Source of the DNA: Limnohabitans sp. | GTDB taxonomy: Bacteria > Pseudomonadota > Gammaproteobacteria > Burkholderiales > Burkholderiaceae_C | Assembly: GCA_030158125.1 (NCBI GenBank) | Contig: JAOATL010000004.1 | Location: 124,001 to 188,000, forward strand | Direction of reading: 5' to 3' | Length of the DNA stretch: 64,000 bases | The notes under the pieces: model-generated | What the model was told of the DNA's origin: nothing | The model's input: only the letters and a program-made list of their open reading frames with translations | The model's database searches: none | Program-made: the position numbers and the translations under genes | Shown here: one piece after another, positions 43,775-54,877 of the stretch | How the letters are laid out: every line of letters starts with the position of its first letter | Numbering within the stretch: the stretch's first letter is position 1

Positions 43775-45208
43775 ATGCAACTCAATTTCATCCACAACCA
43801 ATCGGTGGCCAGTCAAAGTGGGCAAACCTTGCCAGTGATTGACCCATCAGATGGCCAAACCTTTGACCACATTCAGCGCAGCAATGCCCAAGACATTGAT
43901 GCAGCCGTAAAGTCTTCGCGGGAATGTTTCAATGGGCCATGGTCCAAATTGAACGCTGCAGAACGCGGCCGATTGCTCATGGCTTTGTCTCGCAAAGTCA
44001 CAGAACATGCAGACGAGTTGATGAAACTTGAACAGCGCGACTGCGGCAAGCCTACGCAACAAGCCATGGCCGATGCACGCGCACTGGCCCGCTACTTTGA
44101 GTTCTATGCCGGAGCTTGCGACAAGTTTCATGGTGAGACCATTCCCTACCAAAACGGCTACAGTGTTTTGACATGGCGCGAACCCCACGGCGTCACTGGC
44201 CATGTGGTGCCATGGAATTACCCCATGCAGATTTTTGGCAGGTGTGTGGGCGGTGCGTTGGCCGCAGGCAATGTCTGCGTCGTCAAACCTGCTGAAGATG
44301 CGTGCTTGAGTTTGATCCGTGTGGCGCAATTGGCGGCTGAAGTGGGCTTTCCGCCGGGTGCCATCAACATTGTGACGGGCCTGGGTCACGAGGTGGGTGA
44401 CGCTTTGGCCAAGCATCCCGACATTGACCACATCAGCTTCACTGGCAGCCCCACTGTGGGTACACTCATTCAACAAGCGGCGGCGGCAAGGCATTGCCCG
44501 GTCACGCTGGAGCTGGGTGGCAAAAGTCCCCAAATTATTTTTGCGGATGCAGACTTGGACGCCGCAATCCCCGTCATCATCAATGCCATCGTTCAAAACG
44601 CTGGCCAAACTTGCAGCGCCGGTTCACGCGTGCTGATCGAGAAAAGCATTTACGAGTCTTTATTGGCTCGACTGGGCGAGGCTTTTTCCAAGCTGCGTGT
44701 GGGCCCTGCCGCTGCCGATTTGAATTTGGGCCCACTGATACGGGCTTCTCAAAAGCAACGGGTTGAAGGCTTTTTAGAAGAAGCCGCAGCCGCAGGCATT
44801 GCGATTGTGGCGCAAGGCAAGGTCGTTTCCGAAGCACCCAAATCTGGTTTTTATCAAGCGCCTGTCTTGCTGCGTGATGTGCCTGTCAACCACCGCGTGG
44901 CCCAAGAAGAAGTGTTTGGCCCTGTGCTGTCTGCCATGTGTTTTGACGGCGAAGATCAGGCCATCGCGATGGCCAATGCCACATCCTTCGGATTGGTTGC
45001 GGGGGTTTGGACGCGCGATGGTGGACGTCAATTCCGAATGGCCAAGCGACTGCGCAGTGGTCAGGTCTTCATCAACAACTACGGCGCCGGTGGCGGCGTG
45101 GAATTACCCTTTGGCGGCGTGAAGTCTTCTGGCCACGGCCGCGAAAAAGGTTTCGAAGCACTGTATGGTTTCACCACCTTGAAAACGGTGGCCATTCACC
45201 ACGGCTAA
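43775..45208 (+). CDS. Aldehyde dehydrogenase family protein
   Basis: 477 residues from the ATG at 43775; an upstream extension lies in the terminator and is rejected. Catalytic Cys in NAGQTCSAGSRVLIEKS, catalytic Glu in VTLELGGKSPQIIFADAD, NAD-binding FTGSPTVGTLIQQ and the N-terminal WNYPMQIFGRCVGGALAAGN. Closest by eye to betaine-aldehyde/gamma-aminobutyraldehyde-type enzymes, but the substrate cannot be fixed. The SDR gene follows after 27 bp, so the two may oxidise an alcohol or aldehyde in sequence. Confidence 0.9.
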   Translation: MQLNFIHNQSVASQSGQTLPVIDPSDGQTFDHIQRSNAQDIDAAVKSSRECFNGPWSKLNAAERGRLLMALSRKVTEHADELMKLEQRDCGKPTQQAMADARALARYFEFYAGACDKFHGETIPYQNGYSVLTWREPHGVTGHVVPWNYPMQIFGRCVGGALAAGNVCVVKPAEDACLSLIRVAQLAAEVGFPPGAINIVTGLGHEVGDALAKHPDIDHISFTGSPTVGTLIQQAAAARHCPVTLELGGKSPQIIFADADLDAAIPVIINAIVQNAGQTCSAGSRVLIEKSIYESLLARLGEAFSKLRVGPAAADLNLGPLIRASQKQRVEGFLEEAAAAGIAIVAQGKVVSEAPKSGFYQAPVLLRDVPVNHRVAQEEVFGPVLSAMCFDGEDQAIAMANATSFGLVAGVWTRDGGRQFRMAKRLRSGQVFINNYGAGGGVELPFGGVKSSGHGREKGFEALYGFTTLKTVAIHHG

Positions 45209-45235
45209 CCCCTCATTTGAACAGCAGGATTTCCA

Positions 45236-45997
45236 ATGAACATCAATCAAAAAGTTGTCATCGTGACCGGATCTGGCGGCGGCATTGGCGAAGGCATTGC
45301 CAAACACTTTGCCGCCAATGGCGCCAAAGTATTGGTCAATGACATCAACGCCATGGCGGGTGCCAAAGTGGTCAAGGACATCCAGGCGGCCGGTGGCACA
45401 GCCTCTTTCTTTGCCGCCGATGTCACCAGCTCGAAGGATGTTAAAGCCTTGGTACAAGAAGCTGTCAAACTTTGGGGCCACTTAGATGTGATGATCAATA
45501 ACGCAGGTTGGACACACCGCAACCGACCCGCCCTGGAAGTCAGCGAGGATGAATTCGACAAATGCTATGCCGTCAACATGAAAAGCATTTACTTGGCTAC
45601 TGTTCATGCTGTGCCAGAGTTTCGTAAAAACGGGGGCGGCTCGTTCATCAATATCGCATCGACTGCCGGCATTCGCCCTCGCCCGGGCCTGACTTGGTAC
45701 AACGGCTCCAAAGGTGCCGTCATCACCACGAGCAAGTCACTGGCAGCAGAACTGGGGCCTGACAACATTCGCGTGAATTGCATCAACCCCGTCTTCAACC
45801 CAGACACGGGCTTGTCCGCCGAATTTGCAGGCGGCCCTGTTGACGAAGCCAAACGCGCCAAATTCATGGCCACCATTCCACTGGGACGCTTCTCCACCGC
45901 ACTGGATGTGGCCAATGCGGCCCTGTACTTGGCCAGCGATGAAGGTGCCTTCATCAGCGGTGTGTGCATCGAAGTCGACGGCGCACGCTGTGTCTGA
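45236..45997 (+). CDS. Short-chain dehydrogenase/reductase
   Basis: 253 residues, ATG at 45236 with an AGCAGGA ribosome site. NAD(P)-binding [24 protein letters not shown] in [12 protein letters not shown], catalytic Ser in [13 protein letters not shown] and YxxxK in [15 protein letters not shown] (Tyr-Asn-Gly-Ser-Lys). The end [15 protein letters not shown] is typical. It is likely co-transcribed with the aldehyde dehydrogenase. The substrate is unknown. Its last 8 bases overlap the likely moaA start. Confidence 0.9.
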   Translation: MNINQKVVIVTGSGGGIGEGIAKHFAANGAKVLVNDINAMAGAKVVKDIQAAGGTASFFAADVTSSKDVKALVQEAVKLWGHLDVMINNAGWTHRNRPALEVSEDEFDKCYAVNMKSIYLATVHAVPEFRKNGGGSFINIASTAGIRPRPGLTWYNGSKGAVITTSKSLAAELGPDNIRVNCINPVFNPDTGLSAEFAGGPVDEAKRAKFMATIPLGRFSTALDVANAALYLASDEGAFISGVCIEVDGARCV

Positions 45998-47153
45998 ACG
46001 CGTCATCCCCATCATCAGCCAAGCGCTGGGCAATTTGAGCGTGCCGGTGCTGTCCAGCACCGACCCAGCCATGGCTGACCCGAACTTGAAAGACGGGTTG
46101 AACAGGCCTTTGCGTGACCTGCGTATCAGTGTCACCGATCGTTGCAACTTTCGCTGTAGCTACTGCATGCCGAAAGAAATTTTCAACAGTGACTATGTCT
46201 ACTTGCCACAAAGCGCGCTGCTCAGTTTTGAGGAAATTACAAGAACAGCACAAAGCTTCATCGCACTGGGGGTCGAAAAAATCAGGCTCACGGGTGGTGA
46301 GCCCCTGCTTCGCAAAAATCTCGAGGTTTTGATTCATCAATTGTCTGGCCTGCAAACTCTTTCCGGACACGCCTTGGACATCACCCTGACAACCAATGGT
46401 TCTTTGCTGGCCCGCAAAGCGCAAAGTTTGAAAGACGCAGGATTGAAGCGCGTCACCGTCAGCCTAGACGGTCTTGACGACGCAGTTTTCAAAAGCATGA
46501 ACGATGTCGATTTTCCGGTCAGCGATGTGCTGGACGGCATTGCCGCAGCGCAAGCCGCCGGACTGGGTCCGATCAAAGTCAACATGGTGGTCAAAAAAGG
46601 CACCAACGAGCAAGAAGTACTGCCCATGGCGCGCTACTTCAGGGGCAAGGGCATCGCCTTGCGCTTCATTGAGTACATGGATGTTGGCGCAACCAATGGC
46701 TGGCGCATGAATGAGGTCATGCCAAGCGCTGACGTTTTGCAATTGCTGCAAACAGAATTGGCTTTGGCACCGTTGGCGCCTTCGCAAACCGGCGAAACAG
46801 CAGAACGCTGGGGGTATCTCGATGCGCATGGACATCACGATGCCAGCCTGGGTGAAGTTGGCTTCATCAGCAGTGTGACCAAAGCCTTTTGCAGCGATTG
46901 CAATCGCGCCCGTCTCACCACGGAGGGTCAGCTTTACTTGTGCCTTTTTGCCAGCCAAGGCTATGATTTAAAACCTTTGATCCGCAGCAATTCCGAGCCA
47001 GAAGCCCTGACACACGCCATTGCAGCCATCTGGTCGCAACGAACCGAAAGGTATTCTGAAGTGCGGCAGCAAGTCTTGGTTGAGTCAGACCAAGCCACCG
47101 ATCCTGGCCACGCGCTCAAACGTAAAGTTGAAATGAGTTACATCGGAGGCTAA
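45990..47153 (+). CDS. moaA: GTP 3',8-cyclase (molybdenum cofactor step 1)
   Basis: 387 residues from a GTG at 45990; an internal ATG at 46071 would give 360. Family relatives often start with a short (M)SERVIPI-like segment, so the GTG is preferred. Radical-SAM cluster CNFRCSYC in [18 protein letters not shown], and a C-terminal second iron-sulfur site ([15 protein letters not shown] and LYLCLF). It converts GTP to the cyclic intermediate with MoaC. No moaC lies nearby. mobA and moeA follow. Confidence 0.93.
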   Translation: MSERVIPIISQALGNLSVPVLSSTDPAMADPNLKDGLNRPLRDLRISVTDRCNFRCSYCMPKEIFNSDYVYLPQSALLSFEEITRTAQSFIALGVEKIRLTGGEPLLRKNLEVLIHQLSGLQTLSGHALDITLTTNGSLLARKAQSLKDAGLKRVTVSLDGLDDAVFKSMNDVDFPVSDVLDGIAAAQAAGLGPIKVNMVVKKGTNEQEVLPMARYFRGKGIALRFIEYMDVGATNGWRMNEVMPSADVLQLLQTELALAPLAPSQTGETAERWGYLDAHGHHDASLGEVGFISSVTKAFCSDCNRARLTTEGQLYLCLFASQGYDLKPLIRSNSEPEALTHAIAAIWSQRTERYSEVRQQVLVESDQATDPGHALKRKVEMSYIGG

Positions 47154-47181
47154 CGCCCTTCTCACTTTGAATTGCCTTCCC

Positions 47182-47805
47182 ATGAACGAACACAGCATCA
47201 CCGGATTAATTTTGGCAGGCGGCCGCGGCGCACGCATGGGCGGCATAGACAAAGGGCTTCAAAACTTCAATGGCACACCTCTCACTTTGCATGCATTGAT
47301 GCGACTTCAAATGCAAGAAGGAAGCCCTCTGTCGGAGGTGATGATTGTTGCCAACCGCAATTTGTCAGCTTACGAATCCTTGGGAGTACAAGTTTGGCCC
47401 GACAGCACCGATGGTTTTGCCGGCCCCTTGGCTGGATTTCTCACAGGCCTAGAGCGGTGTGAAACAGAATTGATGCTCACGGTGCCTTGCGACAGCCCAC
47501 TATTCCCCTTGAACTTGGTCGAAAAATTATTGAGCGGCTTGGTTCAAAACAATGCGGACATCGCAGTTGCCGCGGCTAGAGAAGAAGATGGCGGACTCAG
47601 GCCTCAGCCTGTTTTTTGTTTGATGCGTGTCACACTGTTAGAAAGTTTGGTGAAGTTCATGCAAGCTGGGGGCCGAAAAATTGATGCATGGACCGCACAA
47701 CACACATGCGTTGTCGTGCCCTTCGATACACCCGACGTAGAACCCAGGGCGTTTTTCAATGCCAACACCATTGAAGAACTTCATCGCCTCGAAACAAGCC
47801 CATGA
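47182..47805 (+). CDS. mobA: Molybdenum cofactor guanylyltransferase
   Basis: 207 residues from the ATG at 47182 ([20 protein letters not shown]). The GTP-binding [15 protein letters not shown], the [18 protein letters not shown] block and [10 protein letters not shown] are diagnostic. It attaches GMP to molybdopterin to give the bis-MGD form used by many oxidoreductases. The stop overlaps the moeA start as ATGA. Confidence 0.94.
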   Translation: MNEHSITGLILAGGRGARMGGIDKGLQNFNGTPLTLHALMRLQMQEGSPLSEVMIVANRNLSAYESLGVQVWPDSTDGFAGPLAGFLTGLERCETELMLTVPCDSPLFPLNLVEKLLSGLVQNNADIAVAAAREEDGGLRPQPVFCLMRVTLLESLVKFMQAGGRKIDAWTAQHTCVVVPFDTPDVEPRAFFNANTIEELHRLETSP

Positions 47806-49076
47806 CACCACCCAAAACTCTGGCAGAGATTGCTGCAAACTTGCAAGGCTACGACCCACAAGCCTTGCCAGTCCATGACGTTTTAAGTTTTCTCAGCCAA
47901 TTGGCAACCCCCGTCACGTCCTTGGAAGACGTGCCCATTTTTGAAGCCTTGAACCGCGTCGTGGGGGTTGATGTCATCAGCCCAGTTAACGTTCCACCAC
48001 ACGACAATTCGGCCATGGACGGTTATGCGTTCAAGGGCGAGCAACTTCAAAACCAGGAAGCCCTGACACTGACTGTTGTCGGAACGGCGCTGGCGGGCAA
48101 AGCTTGGCAAGGCAGCGTCAAGTCAAATGAGTGCGTCAAAATCATGACGGGTGCCATCATGCCCGCGGGACTGGACACTGTGGTGCCGCAGGAACTTTGC
48201 AAAATCGCCGCAGACAGCGTGGTCATACCCGCTAGCTTGCTTCGTGCAGGTGACAATCGCCGGCTATGCGGTGAAGACTTAAAGCTCAACAGCGCCGCAC
48301 TGACCAAAGGAACCCAAATAACACCCGCCGCAATGGGACTGCTCGCAAGCCTGGGGCTCCCCAAGGTTAAAGTTTTCAAGCGCTTGAAAGTGGCTTATTT
48401 CTCCACAGGCGATGAGATTCTCAGTTTGGGTGAAATGCCACGCGAAGGTGCTGTGTATGACAGCAACCGTTACACGGTTTTTGGCCTGCTGCACAAGCTG
48501 GGATGCGAAATGCTCGACATGGGTGTTGTGCAGGATGACCCTGTTCTTTTAGAGCAAGCTTTTACCAAAGCAGCGCAAGGGGCCGATGCCGTGATCACCA
48601 GTGGCGGTGTCAGCGTGGGTGAAGCGGACTTCACCAAAGCCATGATGAAAAAATTGGGCGACGTGGTGTTTTGGAAAATTGCCATGCGCCCCGGGCGCCC
48701 CATGGCGGTGGGAAAACTGACGCAGGGCGATCGCTCTGCGGTGCTGTTTGGTTTGCCTGGCAACCCTGTCGCCGTCATGGTCACCTTCTTGGCCTTTGTC
48801 AAACCTGCACTGTTGCAAATGATGGGCGTTACTGATGCACAACGACCCATGGTGCGCGCAAAAACACAAGAGGTGCTCCGCAAAAAACCCGGACGCACCG
48901 AATATCAAAGAGGAATTGCCACGCGCAACTTAGAAGGTGAATTGCAAGTCATCACCACCGGCAACCAAGGCTCTGGCGTTTTGAGCTCCATGGTTCAAGC
49001 CAATTGTCTGATTGTGTTGTCACACACCCAATCAACCGCGCAAATTGGCGATTGGGTGGATGTCTTGATGCTCTAA
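47802..49076 (+). CDS. moeA: Molybdopterin molybdenumtransferase
   Basis: 424 residues. The N-terminal domains contain [40 protein letters not shown] and the [12 protein letters not shown] turn. The MoCF domain has [33 protein letters not shown] and [18 protein letters not shown]. It inserts molybdate into adenylated molybdopterin. Convergent with the RND permease gene, leaving only 1 bp between stops. Confidence 0.95.
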   Translation: MTPPKTLAEIAANLQGYDPQALPVHDVLSFLSQLATPVTSLEDVPIFEALNRVVGVDVISPVNVPPHDNSAMDGYAFKGEQLQNQEALTLTVVGTALAGKAWQGSVKSNECVKIMTGAIMPAGLDTVVPQELCKIAADSVVIPASLLRAGDNRRLCGEDLKLNSAALTKGTQITPAAMGLLASLGLPKVKVFKRLKVAYFSTGDEILSLGEMPREGAVYDSNRYTVFGLLHKLGCEMLDMGVVQDDPVLLEQAFTKAAQGADAVITSGGVSVGEADFTKAMMKKLGDVVFWKIAMRPGRPMAVGKLTQGDRSAVLFGLPGNPVAVMVTFLAFVKPALLQMMGVTDAQRPMVRAKTQEVLRKKPGRTEYQRGIATRNLEGELQVITTGNQGSGVLSSMVQANCLIVLSHTQSTAQIGDWVDVLML

Positions 49077-49077
49077 C

Positions 49078-52000
49078 TTAGACGTGCTTGTGAACGGCTT
49101 CTGACGGCGTGTCCACCACATTCTGTTTGTTGGGGCCAGGCACCGTTTTACGTGCGAACAGGCTGTACATCGTAGGCACCACAAAAATGGTGAGCAAGGT
49201 ACCAAAACTCATGCCGCCGACAATGACCCAGCCAATTTGAATGCGACTTTCGGCGCCGGCGCCCTTGGCAAGGGCCAGGGGCAAAGCACCCAACACCATG
49301 GCACCCGTGGTCATCAAAATGGGCCGCAAACGCTGGCCAGAGGCCTTCACAATGGCCTCAAACGTATCGACGCCCTGCTCTCGCAATTGGTTGGTAAATT
49401 CAACGATCAAAATACCGTGCTTGGTGATCAAACCCACCAGCGTGATCAATCCAATTTGAGAGTAGACATTGAGCGTGCCCCCCGTCAGCTTTAAGGTCAT
49501 TAGCGCGCCAAACATAGACAGAGGCACGGACAGCATGATCACAAACGGATCAATAAAACTTTCAAACTGCGCCGCCAAGACCAAGAAAATAAAGAACAAG
49601 GCCAATACAAACACAATGACCAATGCGCCTTGAGAGTTTCTAAACTCTCTGGAGGTACCGTTCAGTTCTGTGGTGTAACCTGTTTTCAAAATTCCAGCAG
49701 CGGTGGTGTCCAAAAACTTCAAGGCATCACCCAAGGCATAGTCAGGCGCCAAATTGGACGTGATCGACACTGAACGACGTTGACCAAAGTGATTCAACTC
49801 ACGGGGTGAAACGCTTTCACGAACTTTGACCAAAGCAGACAGCGGAATGACCGCGTCATTGCGCCCGCGGACGTAGATGTTGTCAATGTCGTCGGGCGAG
49901 TTTCGGCCACTGCTTTGTGTTTGAACAATGACATCGTATTGCTCGGCATCACGTTTGTAACGCGTCACAACACGGCCACCCAACATGGTTTCAACCGCGC
50001 GCGCAACAACATCCACGTTGATGCCAAGCTCGGCAGCTTTGACACGATCGACATCAATTCGAAGTTCTGGCTTATTGAGTCGCAAGTCGACATCGGGCGA
50101 AATGAAGCCAGGGTTTTTGGCAATTGCGTCTAACATTTGCCGCGTTACCAGGTTCAAATTTTGGTAGCTGTCAGAGGTTTGGATGACAAAATTAACGGGA
50201 CGCTCACGGAACCCTTGCCCCAAAGATGGTGGGGTGATGGGAAAGGTGTTGATGCCGGCAATGCCGTTGAATTTCCCCTGCAACTCACGGGCAATTTCCA
50301 AGGTGGTTCGCTGGCGTTGGTCCCAATCAACGGCTCGGTAAATGACGCTGCCTTGCGCCACGGTCGGGTTGCCCAAGTTGGCGAAGATGCGGTCAAATTC
50401 TGGATAAGTACTGCCAATTTTTTCCAAGGCTTTTGCGTACTTGTCGGTGTAGTCTAGTGTGGAGCCGTCAGGTGCGTTGACCGTCGCCAAAATAGTGCCG
50501 CGGTCTTCTAAGGGCGACAACTCTTGTTTCATGCTGGGGTACACAATCACAATGCCCACGCCACAAGAGGCCATGATCAGAACCACGACCCAGCGGGCTT
50601 TTGTCAGCACCGTCCTGAGAAATCTCTCGTACCCGCTGGACATATTGGTCAGGAGTTTCTCCATGAACCGATCGAACCGATTGGGGTTGGGGTTGTGTCG
50701 CAACAGCAGCGAACTCATCATGGGCGACAGCGTTAAAGCAACCACGCCCGAGACCAACACCGCCCCAGCCAAGGCCAACGCAAATTCACTGAACAGCTTG
50801 CCGGTTCGCCCGGGCGTAAACGCCAGCGGGGCAAATACAGCAGCCAACGTGAGGGACATGGCCACAATGGCAAACCCAATTTCTTTGGCGCCTTTGATTG
50901 CTGCAGAAAAGGGATCAAGTCCTTCTTCAATGTGTCGGTAAATATTTTCCAGCATCACAATCGCGTCGTCCACCACCAAGCCAATGGCCAATACCAAGGC
51001 CAACAAGGTCAAGGTGTTGATGGTGAAACCGGCCAATGCCATCATGGCAAACGTACCAATCAAACTCACTGGAATGGTGATGATGGGGATGATGGACGCA
51101 CGCAGCGTTCTTAGAAAAACAAAGATCACCAAGGCCACCAAAATGACTGCTTCAACGATGGTTTGAAACACGCTTTTGATGGACTTGTCAATGAAGACCG
51201 AGTTGTCGTTAGCAACATCAATTCCCAAGTCTGCTGGCAAATCTTGTTTCAGACGCGGCATCATGTCGCGCACGCCTTTTGACAACTCAAGGGGGTTGGC
51301 CGTCGCTTGTCGAATGACACCTGCCGAAATAGCCGACTTGCCATTCAAGCGCACACGGCTGCGGTCGTCAGCAGTGCCCTCCTCAACTTTGGCGACGTCT
51401 CGAATTTTGATGGGGAAGCCGTTGACATTGCGAATGGTGATGTCACCAAACTGCCCTGCTTTGATCAGGTCTGTTTGCGATGTGACAGAAAACTCTCGTT
51501 GCAGCGACTCAATGCGGCCAGCAGGCAACTCTAAGTTACTGCGGCGAATGGCATCTTCGACATCTTGGGAGCTTAGACGATAGGCGGCCATACGGCCTGC
51601 ATCCAGCCACACACGCATGGCGTATTTGCGTTCGCCGTAAATGCGCACATCGGCCACACCCGTGACCGTTTGCAACCTGGGTTTTACCACGCGATTGATC
51701 AAGTCATTGATCTGCAGCGGCGACAAGGTGTCACTGGAAAAAGCCAACCAAATGACTGGGAATGCGTCGGCCTCAACTTTTGCAATGACAGGCTCTTCAA
51801 TGGCTTGCGGCAAACGGCCTCGTATGCGAGAGGTGCGGTCACGCACCTCGGCAGCTGCCGTGTCCGCATCTTTTTCCAGACGAAAACGCACAGTGATTTG
51901 AGACTGATCGGCGCGGCTGATGGACGTGATGACATCGACTGCATCAATGCCCGCAATGGAGTCTTCCAGGGGCTTGGTCACTTGAGACTCAATCACCTCG

Positions 52001-52167
52001 GCAGATGCCCCAGGATATTTCACACTGACGGTGACTGTGGGCTCGTCAATTTTGGGGTATTCGCGCAGGGAGAGCCGATTGAAACTGACCGCGCCAATCA
52101 ACAGAATCAGCAGCGACAAAACGGTCGCAAAGACCGGCCTGCGAATGGACGTTTCAGCGAGCAGCAT
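49078..52167 (-). CDS. RND multidrug efflux permease (HAE1 family)
   Basis: 1029 residues, ATG at 52167. Twelve membrane helices with two large periplasmic loops. Helix 4 carries the proton-relay pair in LAIGLVVDDAIVMLENIYRH. The start MLLAETSIRRPVFATVLSLL and LREYPKIDEPTVTVSVKYPG are typical of HAE1 pumps. It exports hydrophobic or amphipathic drugs using the proton gradient. It overlaps the adaptor gene by 14 bases. No outer-membrane TolC-like gene is adjacent, so it must borrow one. Confidence 0.94.
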   Translation of the reverse strand: MLLAETSIRRPVFATVLSLLILLIGAVSFNRLSLREYPKIDEPTVTVSVKYPGASAEVIESQVTKPLEDSIAGIDAVDVITSISRADQSQITVRFRLEKDADTAAAEVRDRTSRIRGRLPQAIEEPVIAKVEADAFPVIWLAFSSDTLSPLQINDLINRVVKPRLQTVTGVADVRIYGERKYAMRVWLDAGRMAAYRLSSQDVEDAIRRSNLELPAGRIESLQREFSVTSQTDLIKAGQFGDITIRNVNGFPIKIRDVAKVEEGTADDRSRVRLNGKSAISAGVIRQATANPLELSKGVRDMMPRLKQDLPADLGIDVANDNSVFIDKSIKSVFQTIVEAVILVALVIFVFLRTLRASIIPIITIPVSLIGTFAMMALAGFTINTLTLLALVLAIGLVVDDAIVMLENIYRHIEEGLDPFSAAIKGAKEIGFAIVAMSLTLAAVFAPLAFTPGRTGKLFSEFALALAGAVLVSGVVALTLSPMMSSLLLRHNPNPNRFDRFMEKLLTNMSSGYERFLRTVLTKARWVVVLIMASCGVGIVIVYPSMKQELSPLEDRGTILATVNAPDGSTLDYTDKYAKALEKIGSTYPEFDRIFANLGNPTVAQGSVIYRAVDWDQRQRTTLEIARELQGKFNGIAGINTFPITPPSLGQGFRERPVNFVIQTSDSYQNLNLVTRQMLDAIAKNPGFISPDVDLRLNKPELRIDVDRVKAAELGINVDVVARAVETMLGGRVVTRYKRDAEQYDVIVQTQSSGRNSPDDIDNIYVRGRNDAVIPLSALVKVRESVSPRELNHFGQRRSVSITSNLAPDYALGDALKFLDTTAAGILKTGYTTELNGTSREFRNSQGALVIVFVLALFFIFLVLAAQFESFIDPFVIMLSVPLSMFGALMTLKLTGGTLNVYSQIGLITLVGLITKHGILIVEFTNQLREQGVDTFEAIVKASGQRLRPILMTTGAMVLGALPLALAKGAGAESRIQIGWVIVGGMSFGTLLTIFVVPTMYSLFARKTVPGPNKQNVVDTPSEAVHKHV

Positions 52168-53458
52168 TCAGACCTCGCAAACATGGGTTGTCGCCAGCGC
52201 TGACGGGCGCCTTGCCTTTGCCTTGTGATGGCGCAGCTTTTTCAACAGTTGCAGATGCGCCACCTTGAGCGCCAGGTGTCGGTGCGCCGGGGGCGCCGTT
52301 ATTGGCCCCTGCCTGTGCCTTGGACATGTCAACGATTCGAACCAGCGTCCCGTCTTTTTGCAAGCGCTGTTGGCCCGCCACGACCACGGCGTCACCTTCT
52401 GACAAACCATCCAGAATCTCAACCTTGCCGGGCTGACGCAAACCGATTTTGACCGTGACGCGCTCAGAGACCAGTTCATCTTTGTTGGCGCCAGGCACCA
52501 CTCTGACCACAAATGACCGTCCGCCCTGAGGCACGATGGCCTCTTCAGGAATGACCAATGCGTCGACTCGTTCACCAAACACCGCATTCACTCGCGCAAA
52601 CATGCCAGGTCGGAGTTGCATTTGTCGATTGTCGATACAACCGCGCACGCCGACTGAACGGGCATTGGCATCGATCAACGGATCGATGGCCTGGATCACC
52701 GCCGTGAACTTGCGGCCAGGCAGTGCGTCAAAACTCACCTGCGCTTTTTGACCTGGCTTGATCTTGGATTGGAAACGTTCGGCCAAACGGAAGTCCAACA
52801 GCACGGCATCGATGTCTTCGATGTTCACCATGTCGGCGCCGTCTTTTAAATAATCGCCGGCATTGATTTGACGCAACCCGGCCACCCCGTCAAAGGGCGC
52901 CACTACTTTCAGACGTTGCAAGGTGGCTTGTGCCAGTGACAGCTTGGCTTGCGCCACTTGCAAGGCGGCCTCGCTTTCATCCAAGGAACGCTTGCTGATG
53001 AAATTTTGGGCCACCAGATCTTGATTTCGCTTGTGATTGGCCTTGGCAATGGACAACTCTGCGTTGGCTTGCATCACTTGTGCTGCGGGCAACTGGTCGT
53101 CAAACTGAACCAGTACTTGGCCCTTTTTAACTCGCTGACCATCTTTGAACAACACTTGGCTTACGCGCCCGCCGACTTCCGGTCTTAAAACCACCCCTTG
53201 ATTGGATCTGAGGCTGCCAACCGACTGTGTTTCGTCGACCAGCCTGGCTTTTTCTGCTTTGGCCACCTCGACGGCGGTAGGACGGGATGGGCCACTCGCA
53301 GGACTCGAAGCGGAGGCACTTGCAGAGGCACTTGCAGAGGCACTTGCAGAGGCAGGTGCGGCAGGTGCGGCAGGTTTATTTTGGAGCCACCACGCGGCGC
53401 CAGAAGCAGCCGCAACACCAACCAAAGCAATGGCGAGATAAGGTTTTTTGAAAGACAT
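52154..53458 (-). CDS. RND efflux periplasmic adaptor (membrane fusion protein)
   Basis: 434 residues from the ATG at 53458 (a TTG one codon earlier is less likely). A signal/anchor helix (PYLAIALVGVAAASGAAWWL) is followed by an unusual Ala-Ser repeat linker at about 33-60. The core has the biotinyl-lipoyl domain (GGRVSQVLFKDGQRVKKGQV), coiled-coil hairpin (AQVMQANAELSIAKANHKRN) and beta-barrel (INAGDYLKDGADMVNIEDID). The C-terminus is Gly/Ala/Pro-rich. It joins the permease to an outer-membrane channel. First gene of the pair. Confidence 0.92.
   Translation of the reverse strand: MSFKKPYLAIALVGVAAASGAAWWLQNKPAAPAAPASASASASASASASASSPASGPSRPTAVEVAKAEKARLVDETQSVGSLRSNQGVVLRPEVGGRVSQVLFKDGQRVKKGQVLVQFDDQLPAAQVMQANAELSIAKANHKRNQDLVAQNFISKRSLDESEAALQVAQAKLSLAQATLQRLKVVAPFDGVAGLRQINAGDYLKDGADMVNIEDIDAVLLDFRLAERFQSKIKPGQKAQVSFDALPGRKFTAVIQAIDPLIDANARSVGVRGCIDNRQMQLRPGMFARVNAVFGERVDALVIPEEAIVPQGGRSFVVRVVPGANKDELVSERVTVKIGLRQPGKVEILDGLSEGDAVVVAGQQRLQKDGTLVRIVDMSKAQAGANNGAPGAPTPGAQGGASATVEKAAPSQGKGKAPVSAGDNPCLRGLNAAR
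53313..53348. repeat. Three perfect 12-bp tandem repeats in the adaptor gene
   Basis: GAGGCACTTGCA is repeated three times without change (53313-53324, 53325-53336, 53337-53348) with a half copy after it and then 9-bp repeats of GCAGGTGCG type. Each unit encodes Ala-Ser-Ala-Ser, so the number of copies can change in whole codons and only alters linker length. Confidence 0.92.
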
Positions 53459-53615
53459 CAATGTTTCCGAACGAGACCTAAAACAGTTTTGAAATGTAAC
53501 AGGAGTTCTCGCTCGGCAGCGTCCGCAAAAACCTCAAGCGGCTCGGCAGAAAACTCATGCTTTACCTGGTCTTTACATGAACAAAGAGGCCAAATGACCG
53601 TTAATGCAAACTACG

Positions 53616-54068
53616 TCATCGCTTCAAAGCTTGGTCAACGCCTAAATTGGCCAGTGCATCTGCACGCTCATTGCCGGGATCACCGGCATGCCCCTTGACC
53701 CAACGCCAATCAATCAGGTGCCCAGAATTGCTGACCAAGGCATCCAACTTTTGCCACAAATCGGCATTTTTGACGGGTTGCTTGGCTGCTGTACGCCAGC
53801 CTCTGGCTTTCCAGCCATGAATCCATTCCGTGATGCCTTTGCGCACATACTCGCTGTCCAAATACAAGGTCACCTTGCAAGGCCGCTTGAGTGCCAAGAT
53901 GGCCTCGATGACGGCCGTCAGCTCCATGCGATTGTTGGTGGTCTCGAGTTCACCCCCGAAAATTTCACGCACCATGTCACCTGAACGCATCAAAGCACCC
54001 CAGCCACCGGGTCCGGGATTGCCTTTGCAAGCACCATCTGTGTGTATTTCAACGTGATTCAAATTCAT
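53616..54068 (-). CDS. rnhA: Ribonuclease HI
   Basis: 150 residues from the ATG at 54068 ([20 protein letters not shown]), with an AAAGAGAG ribosome site; longer frames lie inside the methyltransferase gene. The four catalytic acids are visible: D in [12 protein letters not shown] in [15 protein letters not shown] in [11 protein letters not shown] and D in [13 protein letters not shown]. It removes RNA from RNA-DNA hybrids. It overlaps the upstream methyltransferase gene by 20 bases. Confidence 0.96.
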   Translation of the reverse strand: MNLNHVEIHTDGACKGNPGPGGWGALMRSGDMVREIFGGELETTNNRMELTAVIEAILALKRPCKVTLYLDSEYVRKGITEWIHGWKARGWRTAAKQPVKNADLWQKLDALVSNSGHLIDWRWVKGHAGDPGNERADALANLGVDQALKR

Positions 54069-54849
54069 TCTCTCTTTGTAGGCTGTTTGTGCCCGAAGGG
54101 CTGACTTGCCTTTGTGCAACGCTGACGGCCGACTTGGCGTGGGATCGACGGGCTTTCCAACTGACCCCCACAATGCGTCCGCCTTGAACCTTCTTCACAG
54201 CGACCAAGGCATAGGTGCCGCCCAAAATGGGCCACCACTTGGCGCCCCACGTGTCTAACCATGACCATCGGCTCAACCAACTGGCCTTGTCCATCGCCGG
54301 TCGCCAACAGCCAAAGTGACTGACCTTGACCTCGAAGCCAAGTAGGCCCAACCAATCTTTGAGGCGCCAATAGGCAATCAATTCATCAACAGGTGGCGCG
54401 CTCAGACCCGAATACCCCCACTTTTGATACCACTGTGAACGTTTGTGGCGCCACCCAAAAAGACTGGTTGGGTTCAATCCCGTGATGACCAGATGGCCCT
54501 CGGGAACCAACACCCTGTGCGCTTCACGCAAACTGGCATGCGCATCCAAGCTAAGCTCGAGACTGTGAGGCATGACCAGCAAATCCAAACTGTCGGCCTG
54601 AAAGGGCAAGGCCACACTGTGTGCCGACAAATCAAAGGCTTTGTGAACCCGCTCAACATTGGGATCGTCGGCTGCCAACCATTTGTGAGGCATTCGATTG
54701 GTCCGCAAACCCTCCAATTCAGGCATGCCCAATTGCAATGCATGGTAGCCGAAGATGTCTGACACCAAATCGTCTATTTTTTTTTGCTCCCAATCGAGCA
54801 AGTAGGCACCCGCTGGCGAACTCAACCAATGTCGCCATGCTTGCGACAT
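54049..54849 (-). CDS. SAM-dependent methyltransferase-like protein (class I)
   Basis: 266 residues from the ATG at 54849; the ATG at 54879 would share its bases with the divergent gloB start, so it is unlikely. The middle contains the Methyltransf_11-type strand [20 protein letters not shown] and [20 protein letters not shown], but the glycine-rich SAM motif I is not recognisable, and the N-terminus ([20 protein letters not shown]) is typical of the gene found between gloB and rnhA in Burkholderiales. The substrate is unknown; activity is uncertain. Confidence 0.82.
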   Translation of the reverse strand: MSQAWRHWLSSPAGAYLLDWEQKKIDDLVSDIFGYHALQLGMPELEGLRTNRMPHKWLAADDPNVERVHKAFDLSAHSVALPFQADSLDLLVMPHSLELSLDAHASLREAHRVLVPEGHLVITGLNPTSLFGWRHKRSQWYQKWGYSGLSAPPVDELIAYWRLKDWLGLLGFEVKVSHFGCWRPAMDKASWLSRWSWLDTWGAKWWPILGGTYALVAVKKVQGGRIVGVSWKARRSHAKSAVSVAQRQVSPSGTNSLQRENEFESR

Positions 54850-54877
54850 CGAGCTGCTTTCTATAATAGGATGAGTC

